Shown here one piece after another: positions 1 through 6,183 of a DNA stretch of 9,244 bases. How positions within the stretch are numbered: position 1 is the first letter of the stretch; each line of letters starts with the position of its first letter. The translations under genes were made by a program, and so were the position numbers. The DNA comes from Gemmatimonadota bacterium (GTDB taxonomy: Bacteria > Latescibacterota > UBA2968 > UBA8231). Where the stretch lies: positions 1-9,244 of the forward strand of contig JAPOZF010000247.1 of assembly GCA_026706165.1 (NCBI GenBank), given 5' to 3'. The notes below the pieces were generated by a model. The model was not told where the DNA came from and searched no databases. It saw only the letters and a list, made by a program, of their open reading frames with translations.

Positions 1-35
1 TGCGGCATTCACCGAACGAACCGGGAGCAAACGGC

Positions 36-665
36 ATGCGCAAGAGCCTGACGTCCAGACAGCAGACCATCTTCGACTTCATAGCGGGAGTCATCCGCGG
101 CCGTGGAGCGCCGCCGACGATACGGGAAATCATGGTGGAGTTCGGCATCTCTTCCACCAACGGCGTCCGCACCACCCTGGCAGCGCTTGAAAAGAAAGGA
201 TACATCCGACGGCATCCGCGGTTGTCGCGCGGGATCGAACTGGTCGATTTCGCCGATCCCCGGCCGCGGACTGCCGACACCCTCGAGATCCCGCTGCTCG
301 GCCGCGTCGCCGCGGGCGCGCCGATCCTGGCCGAAGAGAACGTGGAAACCACCTTGCAGGTCGACAGGACGATCGCCCCTGCCTCCGGTGACCTGTTCGC
401 CCTGCGCGTGCAGGGGGAGAGCATGCGGGATGCCGGTATCCTCGACGGCGACATCGTCGTCGCAAGGCATCAGGAAACCGCTGATCGAGGGGAGATCGTC
501 GTCGCCCTGATCGACGACGAGGCCACGGTCAAACGCTTCCAGCGCGACGATTCGGGAGTCCGCCTTCTTCCCGAGAACGACGCCTTCTCCCCGATCGTCC
601 TCACTGGAGAAAACGGCGAGTTCCGCATTGCCGGCAAGGTCGTCGGCCTGATGCGGCAGTACTGA
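36..665 (+). CDS. lexA: LexA SOS-response repressor (self-cleaving)
   Basis: Cytoplasmic transcriptional repressor of DNA-damage genes that inactivates itself by RecA-stimulated autocleavage. The 209-residue length is typical. Residues 1-65 form the winged helix-turn-helix (PPTIREIMVEFGISSTNGVR near 26-45, then LEKKGYIRR). The S24 peptidase-like half follows: cleavage bond Ala93-Gly94 in GRVAAGAP, catalytic Ser129 in QGESMRDAGI, and general-base Lys166 in ATVKRF. All three landmarks are intact, so the protein should be functional. The ATG at 36 has GGGAG at 23-27 with 8-base spacing. Only 35 bases precede it, so its promoter and LexA operator are probably outside the window. No recA or error-prone polymerase gene is adjacent here. 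Confidence 0.96.
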   Translation: MRKSLTSRQQTIFDFIAGVIRGRGAPPTIREIMVEFGISSTNGVRTTLAALEKKGYIRRHPRLSRGIELVDFADPRPRTADTLEIPLLGRVAAGAPILAEENVETTLQVDRTIAPASGDLFALRVQGESMRDAGILDGDIVVARHQETADRGEIVVALIDDEATVKRFQRDDSGVRLLPENDAFSPIVLTGENGEFRIAGKVVGLMRQY

Positions 666-756
666 GCAAGGCAATCTCCGTCCGCTGAATCCCTGGTGAG
701 AACCTGCTCCGGGCCGAAGCCGGGAAACCTGCTTCCACACCCGCGTCAACCAGAAT

Positions 757-793
757 GAACCGAGCCCGGAAACCGCTCAGCCGAGGCTCGTTC
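757..793 (+). promoter_or_regulatory. Inverted repeat over the weak ribosome-binding region of the glycerate kinase gene
   Basis: CGAGCC (761-766) pairs with GGCTCG (785-790). GAA (757-759) pairs with TTC (791-793) after one bulged C, and the loop is 18 bases. The only Shine-Dalgarno-like bases before the glycerate kinase ATG (GAGG, 783-786) fall partly in the 3' arm, so an RNA fold could hide them. There is no T-run after it, so it is not an obvious terminator. In a GC-rich intergenic region it could be chance. I see nothing else in the 666-798 gap. Confidence 0.25.
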
Positions 794-798
794 TCCTG

Positions 799-2154
799 AT
801 GCCGCATACCGGCTCATCCGCCCGCCCGGGGGCTGAGCAGCGGCGAGCCGATGCCTGCGAAATCTTCTCGGCGGCGGTAGCGGCGGCCGACCCCCGCCGA
901 TGCGTGCTCGAGGCGTTGCGTGTCGATGGCGAACGCCTCCTTGTCGGGAGCAGGTCGTACGACCTCGCCCGGTTCACCGGGATACTGGTGATCGGAGCCG
1001 GCAAGGCAACTCCGGCGATGGCCGCGGCGGTGGAAGAGCGCCTCGGGGACCGCATCACCGCCGGGGCGATCAACACCAAGTACGGGCACTCCGTACCTCT
1101 CGAGCGCATCGAGACGACGGAAGCGGGGCACCCGCTCCCGGACGAAGCCGGCGTCGCCGGAACCCTGAAAATGCTGGAGCTGGCCGGCCGCTGCGGCGAT
1201 TCGACACTGCTCCTGTGTCTCTTCTCCGGCGGCGGATCGGCCCTGATGCCTGCTCCGGTCCCGGAGATCTCCCTTGCCGAGAAGCAGCAGACGACCCGGG
1301 AACTGTTGGCCTGCGGCGCGGCCATCGGCGAGATAAATGCCGTTCGCAAGCACCTGTCCCGAGTCAAGGGCGGGCGCCTGGCCCGTCTGTCGCACCCCGC
1401 CCCGACCGTGTCCCTGATGATCTCCGACGTAATCGGGGACCGTCTCGACACAATCGCATCGGGGCCGACCTACCCCGACTCGACCTCCTTTTCCGATTGC
1501 AACGCGATTTTCGCGCGCTACGGAATCGAGTCCCGGATTCCCCGCGCGGTTCTATCCTGTATCGAAGAGGGTCGGCTGGGCAATACAGCGGATACTCCCG
1601 GGGCAGGAGAGGACTGTTTCCGCAACACCCTGAATCTGGTGGTCGGGAACAACAGCCTCGCTGTCGGGGCGGCGGAGCGGAAGGCGCGGGAACTGGGTTA
1701 CGAGCCGCTCGTGCTGTCCTCCCGGATCGCCGGCGAAACCCGGGAGGTGGCAGGGGTTCACGTCGCTATTGCCGAAGAGGCGGCCGCCTCCGGCAACCCG
1801 GTGGCCCCGCCCGCCTGCATCATCAGCGGCGGGGAAACCACGGTCGCGGTCAGGGGCACGGGAAAGGGAGGACGCAACCAGGAGTTCGCCCTTGCAGCCG
1901 CCCTGCTGCTGGACGGCAGCGAAGCGATCACGATCCTGAGCGGGGGCACCGACGGAACCGACGGACCTACCGATGCCGCCGGGGCGGTCTGTGACGGCCG
2001 CACCGGCCCACGCGCCCGCGACCTCGGACTCGACCCGGCCGGCTTTCTCGACAACAACGACTCCTACCACTTCTTCCGGCCGCTCGGCGACCTTCTGATG
2101 ACCGGGCCGACGGGCACCAATGTGATGGATCTGCGTCTAATGTTGGTCAGCTGA
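799..2154 (+). CDS. gckA: Glycerate 2-kinase (DUF4147/MOFRL family, GckA/TtuD type)
   Basis: Cytoplasmic kinase expected to convert D-glycerate plus ATP to 2-phosphoglycerate, linking glycerate from serine, tartrate or glyoxylate breakdown to lower glycolysis. The 451-residue length fits the class. The N-terminal domain carries GAGKAT (66-71), the SGGGSA loop (143-148), INAVRKHLSRVKGGRLA (about 179-195) and SDVIGDRLDTIASGPT (about 209-223). The C-terminal MOFRL domain (about 335-445) carries SGGETTV, GKGGRNQEFA (from 355), SGGTDGTDGPTDAAGA and the family-typical end LLMTGPTGTNVMDL. ATG 799 was chosen because no in-frame ATG, GTG or TTG lies upstream before a stop and the family domain begins about 20 residues in. 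Its Shine-Dalgarno is poor (GAGG 12 bases away). It has no pathway neighbours here, so the physiological source of glycerate is unknown. Confidence 0.9.
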   Translation: MPHTGSSARPGAEQRRADACEIFSAAVAAADPRRCVLEALRVDGERLLVGSRSYDLARFTGILVIGAGKATPAMAAAVEERLGDRITAGAINTKYGHSVPLERIETTEAGHPLPDEAGVAGTLKMLELAGRCGDSTLLLCLFSGGGSALMPAPVPEISLAEKQQTTRELLACGAAIGEINAVRKHLSRVKGGRLARLSHPAPTVSLMISDVIGDRLDTIASGPTYPDSTSFSDCNAIFARYGIESRIPRAVLSCIEEGRLGNTADTPGAGEDCFRNTLNLVVGNNSLAVGAAERKARELGYEPLVLSSRIAGETREVAGVHVAIAEEAAASGNPVAPPACIISGGETTVAVRGTGKGGRNQEFALAAALLLDGSEAITILSGGTDGTDGPTDAAGAVCDGRTGPRARDLGLDPAGFLDNNDSYHFFRPLGDLLMTGPTGTNVMDLRLMLVS

Positions 2155-2170
2155 TCCGTCGCCCGCTTTC

Positions 2171-2199
2171 TTGACCCTCTCCGGGGCCCCTCATACACT
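2171..2199 (+). promoter_or_regulatory. Sigma70-like promoter for the PorV-like gene, possibly giving a leaderless mRNA
   Basis: TTGACC (2171-2176) is a 5/6 match to the -35 consensus. A 17-base spacer leads to TACACT (2194-2199), a 4/6 match to the -10. Transcription would start near 2205-2208, at the ATG at 2208. No Shine-Dalgarno sequence is present before that ATG; the preceding bases are a T-run. Promoter position and lack of RBS agree with a leaderless transcript. This is inferred from sequence only. Confidence 0.5.
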
Positions 2200-2207
2200 T
2201 TTTTGCA

Positions 2208-3137
2208 ATGAAATTCCCCTCGATACTGCTCTCCGCCGGGATTCTGCTTCTTGGCCGCGAGCCGGTCCCCGCGGCAACAGGGTATGCCGGCGAGTTTCTC
2301 GCAGTCGGAGCCGGGGCTCGAGCCCTCGCCCTCGGGGGGGCCGGCCTGACCCTGGTCGACGACGCCACCGCCCGCTACAGGAACCCCGCCGCCGTGGCCG
2401 GTCTCGAGAGCAGCGCGCACCTGGTGCGCTCGGGGCGGTCCGGAGGCCTGGTTTCCCACGATTTCGCCGCCGTCAACGTCGAGCGGTTTCTCCTCTTCGA
2501 CGGTTTCTCCGTCGGCATCCTGCGGCTGTCCGTCGGCGACATCCCATTCACCGCGCTGCCCGATCCCGGGGCTCCTCCCAGCGCCGACAACCGGCCGCTG
2601 GTCTCCTCCACGGAGGTCAGTTCCGACTACGCCCTGTACCTTTCGGGGGGCCGCCGCGCCTCCGAACGCCTCGATCTCGGGGCGAGCGTGAAGGTCGTGT
2701 ACAGAAGCGTGGCGAGCTTCAGCGCCCACGGAGCGGGGCTCGACCTCGGAGCGCGTTTCCGCCTGACTCCGGAAGTGGCGATCGCCGCGGTCCTGCGCGA
2801 TGCCACGACCTCGCCGATTTCCTGGAACACCGGAACCAGCGACCGCGTTCGGCCTTCCCTGCTCCTCGCCGCCGCAATCACCCGGACCGTGGGGCGCGGC
2901 CAGGCCAATCTGGCGCTCGGGGCCGCCGGTGGCGGCGACGCCTCCAGCGAGGCGGTCCCCATGCTTGTCGGAGCCGAGTACGACCTCGGCAAGCTCGCCC
3001 TGAGAGCGGGTCTCCAGGAGGAGCGCCAGGCCTACGGTATCGGCATCAGGGCGCACGACATGCTGCGCCTGGATCTCGCCTATCAGCAGCACGATCTCGA
3101 GGCGACCTACGTCTTCTCCGCGACCACGGACTTCTGA
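2208..3137 (+). CDS. PorV/PorQ-like outer-membrane beta-barrel protein (UPF0164-like)
   Basis: Predicted outer-membrane protein of 309 residues. A signal peptide occupies about residues 1-24 (MKFPSILLSAGILLLG, then a PAA processing region). The mature N-terminus has the family signature GAGARALALGGAGLTLVDD followed by YRNPAAVAGL, seen in PorV/PorQ and UPF0164 proteins. The rest alternates short amphipathic strands and glycine-rich turns, and ends ATTDF with the terminal Phe typical of barrels inserted by the BAM complex. Relatives include the PorV shuttle and PorQ components of type IX secretion, but most members have no known role and no other secretion gene is nearby, so a secretion function is not claimed. 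It overlaps the era gene by four bases, suggesting co-transcription and coupled translation. Confidence 0.8.
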   Translation: MKFPSILLSAGILLLGREPVPAATGYAGEFLAVGAGARALALGGAGLTLVDDATARYRNPAAVAGLESSAHLVRSGRSGGLVSHDFAAVNVERFLLFDGFSVGILRLSVGDIPFTALPDPGAPPSADNRPLVSSTEVSSDYALYLSGGRRASERLDLGASVKVVYRSVASFSAHGAGLDLGARFRLTPEVAIAAVLRDATTSPISWNTGTSDRVRPSLLLAAAITRTVGRGQANLALGAAGGGDASSEAVPMLVGAEYDLGKLALRAGLQEERQAYGIGIRAHDMLRLDLAYQQHDLEATYVFSATTDF

Positions 3138-4084
3138 GCGCGCAAGCCAACGATTCCCCGCCCCCGTCCGGCGCCGCGCGCTGCGGCTACGTCGCCCTCG
3201 TCGGGCGGCCGAACGCCGGCAAATCCACCCTGTTCAACGCCTTCCTCGGACAGCGGCTGTCGATCGTCACCTCGAAGGCCCAGACGACGCGCTGCAGCGT
3301 TCGCGGTATCCTCAGCCGTCCCGAAAGCCAGATGATCTTCCTCGACACTCCCGGCCTGCTGGAGCCGAGCTCCCGCCTGCACGAGACCATGGGACGCCAG
3401 ATCGACCGCTCAGCCCGCGACGCCGACGTGATCCTGCTGGTGGTCGACGCATCGCGGCCCCGCAACCGCGTCGACCTTGTCAGATCCTTCCTGGCACGAT
3501 CCAGGACGCCGGTGGTGGCGGCGCACAACAAGATCGATACGATTGCGGAGGGTTCCCGCGACCCGATTGGCGCGGCCGTCGCCCGCGATCTCGGACTCAA
3601 CCGCCTGCGTGCGGTTTCAGCCGCCACCGGAGAGAACGTCCACCCGTTGCTCGCCGAGTTGGAAGCCGCCCTGCCGAGAGGGCCCAGGCTCTACCCGGAC
3701 GAGGTCATCGCCGACCAGCCGGAGCGGTTCTTCACCGCCGAGCTGGTCCGCGAGGCGGCGTTCGAACAGCTTTCAGAGGAGCTGCCGTACTCGATCGCCG
3801 TCGACGTCGACGACTTCCGCGACCCCGGGACGGAGGGATCCGGCCAGGACGATGCCCGGCGGCAGAAGAAGACCTACGTGAGCGCGGTTCTCTACGTCGA
3901 CCGCGACAGCCAGAAGGGGATCGTCATCGGGCGCGGAGGAAGCATGCTCAAGCGGATCGGCAGCCGGGCCCGGGCGGGAATCGAGGATCTGCTCGACCGC
4001 GAGGTGTACCTCGATCTGCGGGTCAAGGTGCGCCGCGACTGGCGCAACCGCGACCGCGACCTCAAGGAGTTCGGATACGTTTAG
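3134..4084 (+). CDS. era: GTPase Era, 16S rRNA-binding ribosome assembly factor (apparent CTG start)
   Basis: Essential GTPase that binds the 3' end of 16S rRNA during 30S maturation. The reading from 3134 gives 316 residues, close to the usual 300. G-motifs are complete: G1 GRPNAGKST (24-32), G2 around QTTRCSVRGI (50-59), G3 DTPG (71-74), G4 NKID (132-135), G5 SAATGEN (162-168). The C-terminal type-II KH domain has GRGG (266-269), then SMLKRIGSRARAGIEDLL and VKVRRDW. G1 has Ala where Val is most common. The start is unusual: between the overlapping porV-like stop and the P-loop there is no ATG, GTG or TTG in this frame. The CTG at 3134-3136, which overlaps the upstream TGA as CTGA, is the only plausible initiator. 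No good Shine-Dalgarno precedes it, so reinitiation after the upstream gene is the likely mode. Identity is certain; the start is not. Confidence 0.93.
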   Translation: MSAQANDSPPPSGAARCGYVALVGRPNAGKSTLFNAFLGQRLSIVTSKAQTTRCSVRGILSRPESQMIFLDTPGLLEPSSRLHETMGRQIDRSARDADVILLVVDASRPRNRVDLVRSFLARSRTPVVAAHNKIDTIAEGSRDPIGAAVARDLGLNRLRAVSAATGENVHPLLAELEAALPRGPRLYPDEVIADQPERFFTAELVREAAFEQLSEELPYSIAVDVDDFRDPGTEGSGQDDARRQKKTYVSAVLYVDRDSQKGIVIGRGGSMLKRIGSRARAGIEDLLDREVYLDLRVKVRRDWRNRDRDLKEFGYV

Positions 4085-4086
4085 AC

Positions 4087-4103
4087 GGGCAGGCCTCCTG
4101 CCC
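4087..4103 (+). terminator. Short GC-rich hairpin between era and purD (not a classic terminator)
   Basis: GGGCAGG (4087-4093) and CCTGCCC (4097-4103) form a perfect 7-bp stem with a 3-base loop, two bases after the era stop. No T-run follows; the next bases are AATCACGAGG. It could be a weak or factor-dependent terminator, or an RNA processing or stability element. purD has its own strong RBS directly after it. Confidence 0.4.
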
Positions 4104-4124
4104 CAATCACGAGGAGACCGCTGC

Positions 4125-5441
4125 ATGAAGGTTTTGATCGTTGGCAAAGGCGGACGGGAGCACGCCCTCGCCTGGAAGATCGCCGGGAGTCCGCTCGTTT
4201 CGGAAATCCACGCGGCGCCCGGAAGCCCCGGGATGGCGGCGCTGGCGACCTGCCTCCCCGACATCCGGGTCGACACCCCTTCCTCCGACATGGAGAGGCT
4301 GCGCTCCGAGATCCTCAGGCTGCGCGACTTCGCGTCGGAACAGGGGATCGACCTGACCGTCGTCGGTCCCGAGGATGCCCTCGCCGGCGGTCTCGTCGAC
4401 GAGTTCACTGCCGCGGGACTGCCGGTTTTCGGCCCGACCGCCGCGGCGGCCCGCATCGAGACCGACAAGAGATTCTCGAAAGAGCTGATGGCCCGGATCG
4501 GAGTGCCGACCGCCACCCACCGCACCTTCACCGACAGCGCGGAAGCGATCGCTTACGTCGAGGAGCGGGGAACGCCGATCGTCGTAAAGGCTACCGGCCT
4601 GGCCGCGGGAAAGGGCGTCGCCGTCTGCCACCGGCAGGAGGAGGCAGTCACCGCCGTGCGGGAGCGTATGGTCGACCGGCAGTTCGGCAACGCCGGCTCC
4701 GAGGTCGTCATCGAGGATTTCATGGAAGGCGAAGAGGCCTCGCTGTTTGCGGTCACCGACGGCGACGGGTTCATCAGCCTCGTTCCCGCCCAGGATCACA
4801 AGCCGATTTTCCAGGGGGACCGGGGCCCCAATACCGGGGGAATGGGATCCTACGCCCCGGCCCCGGTCATGACCGCGGCGATGACGGCCCGCGTCGAAGC
4901 GGAGATCGTGGCGCCGGTCCTGCGCGAGATGACCCGCCTCGGCTGTCCCTTCCGGGGGGTGCTTTTCGTCGGCCTCATGATAGTGGAAGGCCAGCCCGAG
5001 GTGGTGGAGTTCAACTGCCGCTTCGGCGATCCCGAGGCCCAGGTGGTCCTGCCCCTGCTCGAGTCCGACCTCGTGGAGCTGTTGCTGGCTTCCGCTCATG
5101 GAGACATCGGCAAGGTCCGCGACGGCGTGCGCACCGGGGACGGGGCTGCTGTCTGCGTCGTGCTCGCCTCCGAAGGCTACCCGGGATCCTACGAAACCGG
5201 GAAGGAAATCTGCGGCCTCGACCGGTTCGACGGCCGGGAGGATGTGGTCGCCTTCCACGCCGGCACCGAGCTGGCCGGGGGGAAGCTGCTGACTGCGGGA
5301 GGACGGGTTCTCGGCGTCACTGCGCTCGCTCCCGGAGTTGCCGCCGCCGTCGACAAGGTGTACGAGGCGGTCGATGCCGTTTCATTCGAAGGGAAGTACT
5401 GCCGCCCCGACATCGGCCACCGGGCGCTCGCCCGGTTGTAA
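4125..5441 (+). CDS. purD: Phosphoribosylamine--glycine ligase (GAR synthetase)
   Basis: Cytoplasmic ATP-grasp enzyme of de novo purine synthesis: 5-phosphoribosylamine + glycine + ATP gives GAR + ADP + Pi. The 438-residue length is normal. N-domain: VLIVGKGGREHALAWK (3-18; the glycine loop has Lys at a position that is often Ser or Asn) and TVVGPEDALAGGLVDEF. ATP-grasp core: VVKATGLAAGKGV, then DHKPIFQGDRGPNTGGMGSY and EFNCRFGDPEAQVVLP, carrying the metal and nucleotide ligands. C-domain: GGRVLGVTALAPG and CRPDIGHRAL, the usual family ending. The ATG at 4125 has AGGAG (4112-4116) with 8-base spacing. It follows era by 40 bases in the same direction and may be read through from it. No other purine gene is visible nearby. 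Confidence 0.96.
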   Translation: MKVLIVGKGGREHALAWKIAGSPLVSEIHAAPGSPGMAALATCLPDIRVDTPSSDMERLRSEILRLRDFASEQGIDLTVVGPEDALAGGLVDEFTAAGLPVFGPTAAAARIETDKRFSKELMARIGVPTATHRTFTDSAEAIAYVEERGTPIVVKATGLAAGKGVAVCHRQEEAVTAVRERMVDRQFGNAGSEVVIEDFMEGEEASLFAVTDGDGFISLVPAQDHKPIFQGDRGPNTGGMGSYAPAPVMTAAMTARVEAEIVAPVLREMTRLGCPFRGVLFVGLMIVEGQPEVVEFNCRFGDPEAQVVLPLLESDLVELLLASAHGDIGKVRDGVRTGDGAAVCVVLASEGYPGSYETGKEICGLDRFDGREDVVAFHAGTELAGGKLLTAGGRVLGVTALAPGVAAAVDKVYEAVDAVSFEGKYCRPDIGHRALARL

Positions 5442-5490
5442 CGGAAAACCGAAAAAGAGAGAACTTCGAAGCGCTGCCGGCCGGAATGGT

Positions 5491-5518
5491 TTGACAATCC
5501 CGACGGAAGGGTTTCAAT
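5491..5518 (+). promoter_or_regulatory. Weaker upstream promoter candidate
   Basis: A perfect -35 hexamer TTGACA (5491-5496) is followed after 16 bases by TTCAAT (5513-5518), a 4/6 match to the -10 consensus. Transcription would begin near 5525, so the RNA would include the whole palindromic island as leader. It is less convincing than the promoter at 5538-5565 because of its poor -10. Confidence 0.3.
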
Positions 5519-5529
5519 TAACATCCGTT

Positions 5530-5547
5530 TGTTTGGCTTGCCAAACA
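5530..5547. promoter_or_regulatory. Perfect 8-bp-arm palindrome, candidate operator
   Basis: TGTTTGGC (5530-5537) and GCCAAACA (5540-5547) are perfect inverted repeats around a TT centre. This is the geometry of a site for a dimeric helix-turn-helix regulator. It covers the -35 element of the 5538-5565 promoter, so a bound protein would be placed to repress. The same TTGG/CCAA core recurs at 5553-5556, 5581-5584 and 5613-5616. I cannot assign a regulator; it does not resemble a Fur box. Confidence 0.5.
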
Positions 5548-5565
5548 TTTGATTGGTCGTATATT
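5538..5565 (+). promoter_or_regulatory. Sigma70-like promoter for the metal-uptake operon
   Basis: TTGCCA (5538-5543) matches the -35 consensus at 5/6. After a 16-base spacer TATATT (5560-5565) matches the -10 at 5/6. The predicted start is near 5572, leaving a leader of about 180 bases before the ATG at 5756. The -35 lies inside the TGTTTGGC/GCCAAACA palindrome. The -10 lies inside a second small palindrome, CGTAT-ATTC-ATACG (5558-5571). This is the best promoter match in the window and precedes the right-hand gene cluster. Confidence 0.55.
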
Positions 5566-5619
5566 CATACGGTTGCCTTTCCAATCGTATATTTGACATG
5601 CAAATCAAATGATTGGCAA
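5538..5619. repeat. 82-base imperfect palindrome, AT-rich
   Basis: TTGCCAAACATTTGATTGG (5538-5556) is inverted at 5601-5619 (CAAATCAAATGATTGGCAA) with 17 of 19 positions matching. In exact register around the same axis (5578.5), ATACGGTTG (5567-5575) is inverted as CAATCGTAT (5582-5590), 8 of 9 matching. The middle ten bases of each arm do not pair, and the centre is a 6-base loop. It can form a long interrupted hairpin or cruciform, or act as a compound operator. I found no target-site duplication flanking it, so a mobile (MITE-like) origin is possible but not shown. Confidence 0.75.
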
Positions 5620-5669
5620 AGACTACCGGAGCTGGGAACTGCACTCCCGCCCCCCCGGGGACGGTTGCC

Positions 5670-5697
5670 GAATCCCCTGGCGGAAAACGGGGGATTC
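5670..5697 (+). promoter_or_regulatory. Strong leader hairpin upstream of the small-protein gene
   Basis: GAATCCCCTG (5670-5679) pairs with CGGGGGATTC (5688-5697). This is ten pairs with one T-G wobble and an 8-base loop GCGGAAAA. It lies in the predicted leader, about 60 bases before the ATG at 5756. No T-tract follows, so it is not a standard intrinsic terminator. It may stabilise the RNA, stall polymerase or act in post-transcriptional control. Confidence 0.45.
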
Positions 5698-5755
5698 CCC
5701 GGCTCCCCGGTATGGAACTCTTGCCCGCCGACTGCCCGGACAAAGGACTGCAGGG

Positions 5756-6118
5756 ATGAATGTCATTACGGAAAACACCCGCCGATGGATAGCCGTATAC
5801 CGCTGTGATGCCGGCGGTATCCACCTGGTGTACCAGAACGTCAACATCGGCATGACATGCGCGGAATTCCTCGCTCTGAACCGGAGCGTCCAGGAGGTAG
5901 CGGCGCGAAGCCGGGGACACGAAGGGTACCCGGCTTGCGTTTCCCTCCACTACCGCAGCACCACCGTAGCCATCAGGGCGGACCAGTTGCGTGAGATCGC
6001 CCTTACTCTCTCGGATGCCGCCGCCCGCATCGAGTGTCTGGTCGAACTGGAGGAATCGGACGGGGAAGAAGAGAGCCTGCATGCGCACCACTCGATCCCG
6101 CACGTACGGCTCAACTGA
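5756..6118 (+). CDS. Unrecognised 120-residue small protein with His-rich tail, head of metal-uptake operon
   Basis: No function assigned. The ATG at 5756 is preferred over an in-frame ATG at 5609 because AAAGGA (5742-5747) sits 8 bases before it and the extension would read through the leader hairpin. The protein is soluble-looking, without signal peptide or membrane segment. Its core is WIAVYRCDAGGIHLVYQNVN (11-30), then IGMTCAEFLALNRSV and VSLHYRSTTVAIRADQLREI, a beta-strand then helix pattern. It resembles small cytoplasmic proteins with a C..G.IHL.YGN-type motif found near metal genes in Bacteroidota, but that is recollection, not a match I can verify. Cysteines are at 18, 35, 61 and 94. 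An acidic stretch (97-106) is followed by a tail with His109, 111, 112 and 116, which could bind metal. It is the first gene of the cluster, directly downstream of the palindromic promoter region. Confidence 0.75.
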   Translation: MNVITENTRRWIAVYRCDAGGIHLVYQNVNIGMTCAEFLALNRSVQEVAARSRGHEGYPACVSLHYRSTTVAIRADQLREIALTLSDAAARIECLVELEESDGEEESLHAHHSIPHVRLN

Positions 6119-6183
6119 AGGCTGTCGGATCGACCGATCGGAACTCCCGCGCGGGGCCCGGGCAAGGCTTGCAGGAGAGACGC

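Larger units (their letters stand above)
5442..5755. other. 314-base non-coding region with an AT-rich island
   Basis: No gene is supported between purD and the small-protein gene. The bases 5511-5620 contain 39 G/C of 110 (about 35%), in sharp contrast to the GC-rich surroundings. This island holds the 82-base palindrome and the promoter described separately. After it the sequence becomes very GC-rich again and forms a strong hairpin (5670-5697). No match to TPP, cobalamin or other familiar riboswitch core sequences was recognised. Confidence 0.7.

Noticed and set aside
14..27. GAACGAAC before lexA as a LexA operator
   Set aside because: The two half-sites are adjacent direct repeats, unlike the spaced or palindromic LexA boxes I know, and they lie next to the RBS.
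2183..2204. GGGGCCCC followed by a T-run, resembling a terminator after the glycerate kinase gene
   Set aside because: The palindrome has no loop, is only 4 bp per arm, and is separated from the T-run by eight bases. The same stretch reads better as a promoter.
2171..3133. Era frame remaining open far upstream, suggesting a 637-residue fusion
   Set aside because: The extension is arginine/proline-rich out-of-frame translation of the PorV-like gene. Era of about 316 residues from 3134 fits the family.
5609..5755. Upstream in-frame ATG for the small protein
   Set aside because: It lies inside the palindrome, has no convincing RBS, and its product would be translated through the leader hairpin. 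AAAGGA before ATG 5756 is much better.
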